A stretch of DNA of 64,000 nt from Pseudomonas sp. BBP2017 (GTDB lineage: Bacteria; Pseudomonadota; Gammaproteobacteria; Pseudomonadales; Pseudomonadaceae). The notes under the pieces were generated by a model. It made no database searches. It worked only from the letters and a program-made list of their open reading frames with translations, and was not told the origin of the DNA. The stretch covers positions 62,001 through 126,000 of the forward strand of contig NZ_PVZN01000005.1 of the NCBI RefSeq assembly GCF_003024385.1, in the 5' to 3' direction. A program made the position numbers and the translations under genes. Shown here piece after piece: positions 45,545 to 53,053 of this stretch (the first letter of the stretch is position 1; each line of letters starts with the position of its first letter).

Positions 45545-46824
45545 GGCGCTACTCCTTTACGCGGAACCACGCCGATACGGCTGATACGAATCAGCCCGCG
45601 CGGTCGCCAGATCATCATCAACACCATGAGCACGCCGAACAGCAGTACCCGGTACTCGGAGAAGCTACGCAGCAGCTCCGGGGCCACGGTCAGGACGAAC
45701 GCGGCGATCACCACACCGACCGTCGAGCCCATGCCACCAAGGACCACGATGGCGAGGATCAGCGCCGATTCGAAGAAGGTGAACGAGGACGGGTTGACGA
45801 AGCCCTGGTAGCTGGCAAAGAACACCCCGGCCAAGCCAGCGGTGGACGCGCCGATGGTGAAGGCCGAGAGTTTTACCAGCACGTGGTTCAGGCCCATGGA
45901 GCGGCAGGCGATTTCGTCTTCGCGCAGCGCTTCCCAGGCGCGGCCAACCGGCATACGGGTCAGCCGGTGCTTGATGTACAGCACCGCCAGCACCACCAGG
46001 AACAGTACGATGTAGATGAACAGGAACTTCACGTTCGGGTTGTAATCGATGCCAAAGAACTCGTGAAACGGTACTCCCCCGTCCTTGGCCCGGCGCCCGA
46101 ACTCCAGGCCCATGAAGGTCGGCGATGGCACCGGCATACCGTTCGGACCACCGGTGAACGACAGCCAGTTGTTGAGTATCAAACGAATGATCTCACCGAA
46201 GCCCAGGGTCACGATCGCCAGGTAGTCACCATGCATTCGCAGTACCGGGAAGCCCAATATGCACCCGGCCAACGCGGCGGCAATAGCAGCCAGCGGCAAT
46301 ACGGTCCAGAAGCCCAGGCCCAGGTACTGGTAGCCCAGCGCCAGACCATAGGCGCCGATGGCATAGAAAGCCACGTAGCCGAGGTCGAGCAAGCCGGCCA
46401 GCCCCACTACGATGTTCAGGCCAAGCCCCAACAACACGTAGATCAGACCGAGTATGACCACCGTCAACAAGTACTTGTTGGCAAAGAACGGGAAGACGAT
46501 GGCGATCACGATCAGCGCCGGAATGATCCAGCGCAGCCGCGACTTGTAGTCCGGCGCCAGCACGTGCACACCGGAGCCGCTGCCCTCGAAGCCTTGCAGG
46601 ATCGCCTGGCCCTTGGGGGTCTGCAGGAACAGGCTGAGGACGAAACGTCCGACCATTACCCCGGCCACCAGCCAGGCCACGCGGGTCGGTTCCATGTTGA
46701 AACTGTAGCCATCGAGCACCACGCCGACGATGGGCCCGAACACGATCAGAGAAATCAGCCCGGCGAGAATCGCATCGATCAGGCTGCGCTTGATATCGAA
46801 TGAAGCGGATTTGGCAGCAGACAT
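45541..46824 (-). CDS. livM: Branched-chain amino acid ABC transporter, permease LivM
   Basis: A 427-residue permease with about ten membrane segments. An N-terminal extension of about 100 residues (two extra helices) precedes the conserved core starting at LLTVVILGLIYVLLGLGLNI; this long form is normal in gamma-proteobacteria (BraE). The conserved EEDEIA-type loop reads REDEIACRSMGLN and contacts the ATPase. It overlaps livG and starts 2 bases after livH. Confidence 0.95.
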   Translation of the reverse strand: MSAAKSASFDIKRSLIDAILAGLISLIVFGPIVGVVLDGYSFNMEPTRVAWLVAGVMVGRFVLSLFLQTPKGQAILQGFEGSGSGVHVLAPDYKSRLRWIIPALIVIAIVFPFFANKYLLTVVILGLIYVLLGLGLNIVVGLAGLLDLGYVAFYAIGAYGLALGYQYLGLGFWTVLPLAAIAAALAGCILGFPVLRMHGDYLAIVTLGFGEIIRLILNNWLSFTGGPNGMPVPSPTFMGLEFGRRAKDGGVPFHEFFGIDYNPNVKFLFIYIVLFLVVLAVLYIKHRLTRMPVGRAWEALREDEIACRSMGLNHVLVKLSAFTIGASTAGLAGVFFASYQGFVNPSSFTFFESALILAIVVLGGMGSTVGVVIAAFVLTVAPELLRSFSEYRVLLFGVLMVLMMIWRPRGLIRISRIGVVPRKGVAP

Positions 46825-46826
46825 AC

Positions 46827-47741
46827 TTACACCTTCGCCACGAGTGGGCGACCCAGCAGGCCTTGAGGACGGAAGATCAGAATCAGCACCAGCAGGGAGA
46901 AACTGAACACGTCTTTGTAGTCGGAGTTGATCAACCCGGAAAACAGCGACTCGGAGATACCGAGGATGATCCCGCCGAGCATCGCGCCCGGCAGCGAGCC
47001 GATGCCCCCCAATACCGCGGCAGTGAAGGCCTTGATGCCGATAATGAAGCCGGCATAGAAGTCGAAGGTGCCGTAGTTCATGGTGATCAGTACGCCCGCC
47101 AGTGCAGCCATCACCGCACCGATGACGAACACGTAGGAAATCACCCGGTCAGTGTTGATACCGAGGATCGAGGCCATCTTGCGATCCTGTTGAGTCGCAC
47201 GGCACATGCGCCCCAGCTTGGTGAACTTGATGATGTAGGTCAGCGCGGCCATGCCGACGAACGCGGCAACCAGGATAAAGATCTTGGTGTAGGTCAGCTG
47301 GACGAAGCCGGTGCCCACTTCCAGGCGCCAGGCGCCTTCGAGCAGGGTCGGTACGCCTTGCTGGCGTGCACCCTGGCTGATCTGCGCATAGTTCTGCAGG
47401 ATCAGCGAGATACCGATGGCGCTGATCAGCGGCGCCAGGCGGGTGGAGTTACGCAGGGGTTTGTAGGCGACGCGTTCGATGGTCCAGCCATAAACGCCCG
47501 TCACCACGACAGTGAAGATCAGCGTCCCGAGCATCAGCAGCGGGAAGGATTCGATACCGAAGTACGCCAGCAATGCCAGACTGATCGCCGCCAGGTAAGC
47601 GGAGATCATATACACCTCGCCGTGCGCGAAGTTGATCATGCCGATAATGCCATAGACCATTGTGTAGCCGATGGCGATCAGACCATAGACAGACCCCAGG
47701 GTCAGCCCATTGATCAGTTGCTGCAGAAAAATACCATCCAT
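46827..47741 (-). CDS. livH: Branched-chain amino acid ABC transporter, permease LivH
   Basis: A 304-residue permease with eight membrane segments (QQLINGLTLGSVYGLIAIGY, NFAHGEVYMISAYLA) and the coupling region ATQQDRKMASILGIN. First gene after livK; BraD in P. aeruginosa. It is separated from livK by 159 bases with a hairpin, so it is probably expressed below livK. Confidence 0.95.
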   Translation of the reverse strand: MDGIFLQQLINGLTLGSVYGLIAIGYTMVYGIIGMINFAHGEVYMISAYLAAISLALLAYFGIESFPLLMLGTLIFTVVVTGVYGWTIERVAYKPLRNSTRLAPLISAIGISLILQNYAQISQGARQQGVPTLLEGAWRLEVGTGFVQLTYTKIFILVAAFVGMAALTYIIKFTKLGRMCRATQQDRKMASILGINTDRVISYVFVIGAVMAALAGVLITMNYGTFDFYAGFIIGIKAFTAAVLGGIGSLPGAMLGGIILGISESLFSGLINSDYKDVFSFSLLVLILIFRPQGLLGRPLVAKV

Positions 47742-47867
47742 AACGCAATCTCACGTATTTGAGATTGCACAGCGCCGACTACGGTGAGCCCCGGATGAAG
47801 CGGCCCTCGCAGCGCAGGGTTGTGCAGATCTACGAGAAAAGACAGGTACGGCGCAAAACCGGGTAGC

Positions 47868-47889
47868 GACCCGGGCACAGGCCCGGGTC
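47868..47889 (-). terminator. Attenuating hairpin between livK and livH
   Basis: Perfect 9-bp stem GACCCGGGC / GCCCGGGTC with a 4-nt loop, 11 bases after the livK stop on the minus strand, followed further on by GGTTTTG. It probably ends most livK transcripts, letting the binding protein exceed the membrane components. Confidence 0.6.
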
Positions 47890-47900
47890 GGATACCGTTG

Positions 47901-49037
47901 TTATTTTTGTTTTTCCAGCTGGTGGTACTTGCCGTCCTTGTCCCACTGGTAGACCACGTAGTCGGAGACTTTCAGGTCGCCCTTGCTGTCCCAGGTCTTC
48001 TCACCCATCACAGTTTTCACCGGATTGGCCTTGAGCCACTTGGCGGCGTCCTCGCCCTTGTTCGACTTGGCGCCATTGAAGCCTGCGGCCAGGGCCTGAA
48101 GCGAAGCATAGGCGTACAGGGTGTAGCCCTCAGGTTCATAGCCGGTCTTGCGGAAGGCATCCACCACCGCCTTGCTGTCAGGCAGCAGGCGTGGGTCGGC
48201 GCCGAAGGTCATGTACACGCCATCGACATACTGTGCGCCACCGGCGGTGGTGACCAGCTCGTCAGTGACGATACCGTCATCGGACATGAACTTGACGTCT
48301 TTGAGACCCTGCTCACGCATCTGCCGAACCAGCGGACCCGCTTCCGGGTGCAAACCACCGAAGTAGACGACATCAGCATCAGCTGCGCGGATCTTGGTGA
48401 CCACAGCGCTGAAGTCCTTCTCACCACGGGTCAGGCCTTCGTACAGCACCGGCGTCACACCACGCTTGGCCAGTTGGGCCTTGGTCGCATCAGCCAGACC
48501 TTGGCCGTAGGTATCCTTGTCGTGCAGGACCACGACTTTCTTGCCCTTGAGCACATCGACGATGTAATCGCCGGCAACGATGCCCTGCTGGTCGTCACGC
48601 CCGCACATGCGGAACATCCCGGTCAGGCCGCGCTCGGTGACTTGCGGGTTGGTCGAACCCGGGGTAATGGCGATGATCCCGGCCTCGTCATACACCTCGG
48701 AAGCGGGAATGGTGTTGGAGGAGCAGAAGTGCCCGACCACCCCGGCGACCTTTTCCTGGTCAACCAGGCGGTTGGCTACGGCCACCGCCTGCTTCGGTTC
48801 GCAGGCATCATCGCCCTTGACCAGGACGATCTTCTCACCGTTGATCCCACCCGCTGCGTTGATGGCATCGGCCGCTGCCTGAGCCCCCTTCATGTACTGC
48901 TCGCCAAATGCCGCGCTGGGACCGGTCATCGGTCCTGCTACACCGATCTTGATGTCGGCCTGAACATACGAAGAAACACCCAGCGCCGTAGCTACGGCAA
49001 GGGCCAGAAAGCCTTTCTTGTAAAACGTCTGCGACAT
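47901..49037 (-). CDS. livK: Branched-chain amino acid ABC transporter, substrate-binding protein
   Basis: A 378-residue precursor: signal peptide (KKGFLALAVATALGVSSYVQA), then a type I binding fold beginning DIKIGVAGPMTGPSAAFGEQ. Cys pair in DDACEPKQA and HFCSSN corresponds to the LivJ/LivK disulfide. Equivalent to BraC of P. aeruginosa. The ATG at 49037 has AAGGAG before it; the open frame upstream to 49316 has no coding character. It heads the liv locus. Confidence 0.93.
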   Translation of the reverse strand: MSQTFYKKGFLALAVATALGVSSYVQADIKIGVAGPMTGPSAAFGEQYMKGAQAAADAINAAGGINGEKIVLVKGDDACEPKQAVAVANRLVDQEKVAGVVGHFCSSNTIPASEVYDEAGIIAITPGSTNPQVTERGLTGMFRMCGRDDQQGIVAGDYIVDVLKGKKVVVLHDKDTYGQGLADATKAQLAKRGVTPVLYEGLTRGEKDFSAVVTKIRAADADVVYFGGLHPEAGPLVRQMREQGLKDVKFMSDDGIVTDELVTTAGGAQYVDGVYMTFGADPRLLPDSKAVVDAFRKTGYEPEGYTLYAYASLQALAAGFNGAKSNKGEDAAKWLKANPVKTVMGEKTWDSKGDLKVSDYVVYQWDKDGKYHQLEKQK

Positions 49038-49400
49038 GAGGTGGTGCTCCTTGGAGTTTTTTTGGTTGGCACTACAACTTTCAGCAATTGCTCTGAGCAA
49101 GGGCCGTGCCATTGGTTTTTTATTCTGGAAAAACGCGTGAAGAAGTTGCTGGGGTCTGGGCCGCGTCCTTTTTTTACTGGCCGTGCAACCGTCTGCGGCA
49201 AGGAAAGCGCCACCGCGCCAGGAGAAAAAGAGCAACCCCCAAGTGCCATCATTGCAACCCCGACAAGTGTTTACGTGCAACCAGCCTGTAACAAGATGCG
49301 TAACCGAACTGCACATCCTTGGTGCGCGACTGCTACAGCGGGCACCACTACAGGCTAGCCGCTGACCAGAGAAAGCACTGCTACCTATAAGCTGCTACCG
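49038..49400. other. livK upstream region
   Basis: 363 bases between the livK start and the pncB fragment, holding the livK promoter area on the minus strand. Notable are long T runs (TTTTTTT at about 49058 and 49171) and several CAACC/AGCAAC repeats. I see no trace of the missing 5' part of pncB and no insertion-sequence ends. Confidence 0.5.
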
Positions 49401-49838
49401 ATGTACCCGAGGCATGCCTGCCCACCTGCAGAAAAAGGCTGGCACAATGGCAAGGTCTGTGCGTCGTTGCTGGCAGTTGATGGCGCGCGCCATGACCTGA
49501 GCGACCCGGTGCGCTGGGCGGAAAAGGCCATCGCCCACTACCGCAAGCTCGGCATCGACCCGATGAGCAAGACCCTGGTGTTTTCCGATGGCCTGAATTT
49601 GACCAAGTCGCTGGAGATCTTCCGTGCCCTGCGCGGGCGGATCAACGTCAGCTTCGGCATTGGCACCAACCTGACCTGTGACATCCCGGGGGTGGCGCCG
49701 ATGAACATCGTGCTTAAAATGACCGACTGCAACGGCCAGCCAGTCGCCAAGATTTCCGACGAGGCCGCCAAGACCCAATGCCGCGACGAAAACTTCGTCG
49801 CCTACCTGCGCCATGTCTTCAAAGTGCCCAAGGAGTAA
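49401..49838 (+). pseudogene. pncB: Nicotinate phosphoribosyltransferase, 3' fragment
   Basis: The frame codes for 145 residues, of which about 27-145 (from 49479) match the C-terminal third of Pnc[65 protein letters not shown]. Full PncB is about 400 residues, so roughly 270 N-terminal residues, including the phosphorylated-His region, are absent. The usual RHDSGDP reads RHDLSDP. The first 26 residues are unrelated and the ATG lacks a ribosome binding site. PncB makes nicotinate mononucleotide in NAD salvage. The fragment keeps its place directly before nadE. A 5' deletion is likely; a functional pncB may exist elsewhere. Confidence 0.82.
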
Positions 49839-49841
49839 TTC

Positions 49842-50669
49842 ATGCAAGCCGTCCAGCGAGAGATTGCGCAAGCGCTCAAGGTCCAGCCGCCGTTCGCCGA
49901 CCACGCCGCGCTCGATGCCGAAGTCAGCCGGCGCGTGGCATTCATCAAGCAGTGTCTGAACAATGCCCGGCTGAAAGCCCTGGTGCTGGGTATCAGTGGC
50001 GGAGTCGATTCGCTGACCGCTGCCCTGCTGGCGCAACGGGCGATCAACGAGCTGCGTAGCGAAACCGGCGACTCAGGTTATCGATTCATCGCCGTACGCC
50101 TGCCCTACCACGTCCAGCAGGATGAGCACGACGCCCAGGCCTGCCTTGAGGTGATCAAGCCGGACGAGCTGCACACCGTGAACATTGCCCCGGCTGTACA
50201 GGCACTGAGCAAAGAAGTGAAAGCGCTCGAGAACGGTCCGCCAGCGCTGGTCGATTTCGTCGTCGGCAACACCAAGGCGCGCATGCGCATGGTCGCTCAA
50301 TACACCATCGCCGGTGCCCGTCAGGGTCTGGTGATCGGTACGGATCACGCCGCTGAGGCGGTAATGGGCTTCTTTACCAAATTCGGTGATGGCTCCTGCG
50401 ACCTGGCGCCCCTGAGCGGGCTGGTGAAGAACCAGGTACGGGCGATCGCACGCAGCTTTGGCGCACCGGAGTCACTGGTGGAGAAAGTGCCGACTGCGGA
50501 CCTGGAAGACCTGGCCCCGGGCAAGCCGGACGAAGCCTCGCATGGCGTGACCTATGCGCAGATCGATGCCTTCCTGCATGGCGAGCCAGTGAGCCAGGAA
50601 GCGTTCGACATCATCAGTAGCACTTACCGCAAGACCCAGCACAAGCGCGAGATGCCTTTCGCGCCCTGA
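49842..50669 (+). CDS. nadE: NH3-dependent NAD+ synthetase
   Basis: A 275-residue enzyme: PP-loop [39 protein letters not shown] (all NadE signatures), and [17 protein letters not shown]. It amidates deamido-NAD with ammonia and ATP, the last step of NAD synthesis. AAGGAG is at the end of the pncB fragment, three bases before its stop, so translation of nadE used to be coupled to pncB; its present promoter is unclear. Confidence 0.94.
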   Translation: MQAVQREIAQALKVQPPFADHAALDAEVSRRVAFIKQCLNNARLKALVLGISGGVDSLTAALLAQRAINELRSETGDSGYRFIAVRLPYHVQQDEHDAQACLEVIKPDELHTVNIAPAVQALSKEVKALENGPPALVDFVVGNTKARMRMVAQYTIAGARQGLVIGTDHAAEAVMGFFTKFGDGSCDLAPLSGLVKNQVRAIARSFGAPESLVEKVPTADLEDLAPGKPDEASHGVTYAQIDAFLHGEPVSQEAFDIISSTYRKTQHKREMPFAP

Positions 50670-50673
50670 AATG

Positions 50674-50731
50674 CATCGCGGGGCAAGCCTGCTCCCACAC
50701 ATTGTCTGTGGGAGCGGGCTTGCCCCGCGAT
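50674..50731. repeat. REP pair (P. putida type), inverted
   Basis: Arms at 50674-50698 and 50708-50731 of the GCGGGGCAAGCC family, with one mismatch (CCTGC versus CCCGC in the left arm) and a 9-nt loop, between convergent nadE and azu. Confidence 0.9.
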
Positions 50732-50745
50732 TTACAGGCTACGCA

Positions 50746-51192
50746 TTACTTCAGCGTAACAGTGCCTTTCATCATCGAGATGTGGCCCGGGAACGAGCAG
50801 AAGAAACCGTACTTCTCGTTCGCATCGAGCTTGGACACATCAAAGGTCACCGAGTCGCTTTCCTTCGCGCCGATCACTTTGGTGTGAGCGATGATGCGCG
50901 TGTCGCCTTCCTTCAAGTAGCTCTTGTCGATACCAGCGCTCAGGCCGTCAGTCGCGATCGGCTGCATGTCAGCCTCTTTGCTGATCACCAGGTTGTGGCC
51001 CATGACGTTCTTCGGCAAGGAACCGGAGTGAGTCAGTTCAACGGTGAAAGTCTTGCAGCTCTTGTCGATTTCGATGGCCTTGGTGTTGAAGGACATCTGG
51101 TCGGTGGAGTCGACGGTAACCTTGCACTCGGCGGCAAATACCTGAGTGCTGGCGAGGGTCAGCAAGGATACGGCTACAACTTTGGCAAACAT
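50746..51192 (-). CDS. azu: Azurin
   Basis: A 148-residue precursor: 20-residue signal peptide ([15 protein letters not shown]) and a cupredoxin of about 128 residues beginning [15 protein letters not shown]. Type 1 copper ligands are visible: His in VMGHNLV, and Cys, His and Met in [14 protein letters not shown]; the structural disulfide cysteines are at ECKV and KSCKTF. Periplasmic electron carrier. AAGGAG precedes the ATG at 51192. An ANR-type box lies 65 bases upstream, suggesting induction at low oxygen. Confidence 0.95.
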   Translation of the reverse strand: MFAKVVAVSLLTLASTQVFAAECKVTVDSTDQMSFNTKAIEIDKSCKTFTVELTHSGSLPKNVMGHNLVISKEADMQPIATDGLSAGIDKSYLKEGDTRIIAHTKVIGAKESDSVTFDVSKLDANEKYGFFCSFPGHISMMKGTVTLK

Positions 51193-51255
51193 CGTGAATC
51201 TCCTTGGCAGGGTTTTGATCAGTTTGCAGACTGCCTGAATCCCTTCAGCCCTGCC

Positions 51256-51269
51256 CTGATATGAATCAA
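51256..51269 (-). promoter_or_regulatory. ANR/FNR-type box upstream of azurin
   Basis: On the minus strand TTGAT-TCAT-ATCAG, one mismatch from TTGAT-N4-ATCAA. It is 64 bases upstream of the azu start codon, a good distance for activation. azu of P. aeruginosa is known to respond to ANR and RpoS. Confidence 0.6.
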
Positions 51270-51387
51270 GGGGCTGGCCAAGGGCCAGACAGTAGAATTG
51301 TTCTATGGATTGTATACAGCCAATCAAAGTGCACATCATGCTCCATTAATGGACGATGGGACAACCTCTCATTCAGGAGCAAAAAAC

Positions 51388-51477
51388 ATGTCCCTTGGTA
51401 GCTTGATGAACAGCCTGCTGGCCGCCTACGCCTGTGGTGCCAGCGGCGCGACCTGCGAGTTTGCCCGAGCGCAGTAA
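51388..51477 (+). CDS. Possible small protein of 29 residues
   Basis: [20 protein letters not shown]... ending FARAQ, with AGGAG 8-9 bases before the ATG. Two cysteines, Ala-rich. The first residues recall the start of DUF937/YidB-like proteins, so it may be a real small protein or the remnant of a longer gene. It lies in the 374-bp gap between divergent azu and the LOG gene. Confidence 0.35.
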   Translation: MSLGSLMNSLLAAYACGASGATCEFARAQ

Positions 51478-51566
51478 CGGACAACCTGCAGGTAATGCCA
51501 CATTACAGACTTGGAAGCGACCGGCCAGCCGCTTACTCTGTGTCCGCTTGTAACCGGAGAGAAGCA

Positions 51567-52154
51567 ATGCCAGTACGTTCCGTTTGTGTGTTCTGTGGCG
51601 CCAGCACCGGCGCCAACCCGGCTTACCGGGAAGCCGCCATCGCCCTCGGCCGGGCCATCGCCGAACGCGGCCTGACCCTGGTCTATGGCGGCGGTGCAGT
51701 CGGCCTGATGGGTATTGTTGCCGATGCGGCCATGGCCGCTGGTGGTGAAGTCATCGGGATTATCCCCCAAGCCCTGAAAGATGCCGAAGTCGGCCACAGC
51801 GGCCTGACCCGCCTGGAAGTCGTCGATGGCATGCATGCGCGCAAAGCACGCATGGCCGAGTTGAGCGATGCCTTCGTTGCCCTGCCCGGCGGCCTGGGTA
51901 CCCTGGAAGAACTGTTCGAAGTCTGGACCTGGGGCCAGTTGGGCTATCACGCCAAACCGCTGGGCCTGCTCGACGTCAACGGCTTCTACAGCAAGCTGGG
52001 CAGCTTCCTCGACCACGTGGTGGAAGAAGGCTTCGTGCGCCCACAACATCGCACCATGCTGCAATTGGCCGATACCCCCACCGAGCTACTGGATGCCATG
52101 GACAGTTACCGGGCACCGGTACCGCCAAAATGGGTCGACAAAAAGCCTGACTAA
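51567..52154 (+). CDS. LOG family protein (cytokinin riboside 5'-monophosphate phosphoribohydrolase-like)
   Basis: A 195-residue Rossmann-like protein with the LOG motifs [20 protein letters not shown] (PGGxGTxxE) and HARKARM. Enzymes of this family split nucleoside 5'-monophosphates into base and ribose 5-phosphate; in bacteria the physiological role is usually unclear. GGAGAG precedes the ATG at 51567. Its stop overlaps the convergent transglutaminase gene by four bases. Confidence 0.88.
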   Translation: MPVRSVCVFCGASTGANPAYREAAIALGRAIAERGLTLVYGGGAVGLMGIVADAAMAAGGEVIGIIPQALKDAEVGHSGLTRLEVVDGMHARKARMAELSDAFVALPGGLGTLEELFEVWTWGQLGYHAKPLGLLDVNGFYSKLGSFLDHVVEEGFVRPQHRTMLQLADTPTELLDAMDSYRAPVPPKWVDKKPD

Positions 52155-53053
52155 GGCTGCCCGTCCTCCAGTGGCATGACCGTGACCTGCACCTGCGGAT
52201 CGTGGTTGCCACCGCCAAGAATCACTCCGCGCAATGGCGACACATCGGAAAAATCCCGGCCCCAGGCCAGGGTGATGTGCTCCAGCGCAGGGCGTAGGTT
52301 GTTGGTCGGATCGAAATCAACCCAGCCTTGGTGCGGACAGAACACCGAGACCCAGGCATGCGAAGCATCGGCCCCCACCAGACGAGGTTGTCCGGGTGGC
52401 GGTCGGGTCAGCAGGTAGCCACTGACGTAACGCGCCGCCAACCCACGGGAGCGCAAGCAGGCGAGCATCAGGTGGGCAAAGTCCTGACAGACGCCACGAC
52501 GGCGCTCAAGCACCTCCAGCAACGGCGTGGCGACCTGGGTCGCTGCGGCATCGAAAGTGAATTCACTGAAAATTTTTTCCATTAGCGCCTGGGCGCCAGC
52601 CAGCATCGGCTGCCCCGGGGCAAAGCACGATTCGCTGAACGCCACAAAACGCTGCTTGAGGCGCACATAGGGTGATTCAAAGCGGTAGCGACAGGCCTCC
52701 AGATGCTCCCCGCTCAGCGGCCGACTGGCGTAGGTCAACGCATCACGTACCTGCTCCCAAGCGGGCGAGGTACTGAGCTGCGGCTCGCCACGGGACACTA
52801 CTTCGATCTGCAAGCGCGCCAGCACGTGCAACTGCTCATGCTGGCGCTCAAAGGCAAGGCGGGTAAGCGGATTGCCGAACACATCCCATTCATCCCGCCG
52901 CTGCGTCGGCACCGGACTGACCTGCAACACCTGCGCACTACAACGTTGCCAGGCACAAGGCCGCGGCCACAAGTGCGCCAGTTGCTGGGCCAGGGACACC
53001 GGGCTGTCATACCGATAGTGGGTGTCGTGAATGACCTGGTAATGAGCACTCAT
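52151..53053 (-). CDS. Transglutaminase-like cysteine protease/amidase
   Basis: A 300-residue cytoplasmic protein: N-terminal beta domain ([20 protein letters not shown]) and a transglutaminase-like core with catalytic Cys in [10 protein letters not shown], His in ASHAWVSV and Asp in GWVDFDPTN. Such genes accompany circularly permuted ATP-grasp and alpha-E genes; comparative work on amidoligases suggests a peptide-tagging or peptide-making pathway. Its start overlaps the stop of the ATP-grasp gene (TGATG). Confidence 0.9.
   Translation of the reverse strand: MSAHYQVIHDTHYRYDSPVSLAQQLAHLWPRPCAWQRCSAQVLQVSPVPTQRRDEWDVFGNPLTRLAFERQHEQLHVLARLQIEVVSRGEPQLSTSPAWEQVRDALTYASRPLSGEHLEACRYRFESPYVRLKQRFVAFSESCFAPGQPMLAGAQALMEKIFSEFTFDAAATQVATPLLEVLERRRGVCQDFAHLMLACLRSRGLAARYVSGYLLTRPPPGQPRLVGADASHAWVSVFCPHQGWVDFDPTNNLRPALEHITLAWGRDFSDVSPLRGVILGGGNHDPQVQVTVMPLEDGQP

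Noticed and set aside
47820..49358. Long plus-strand open frame opposite livK
   Set aside because: livK is certain on the minus strand; the plus-strand product shows no family likeness.
49038..49480. Insertion sequence as the cause of pncB truncation
   Set aside because: No transposase frame, terminal inverted repeats or target duplications are visible near the break.
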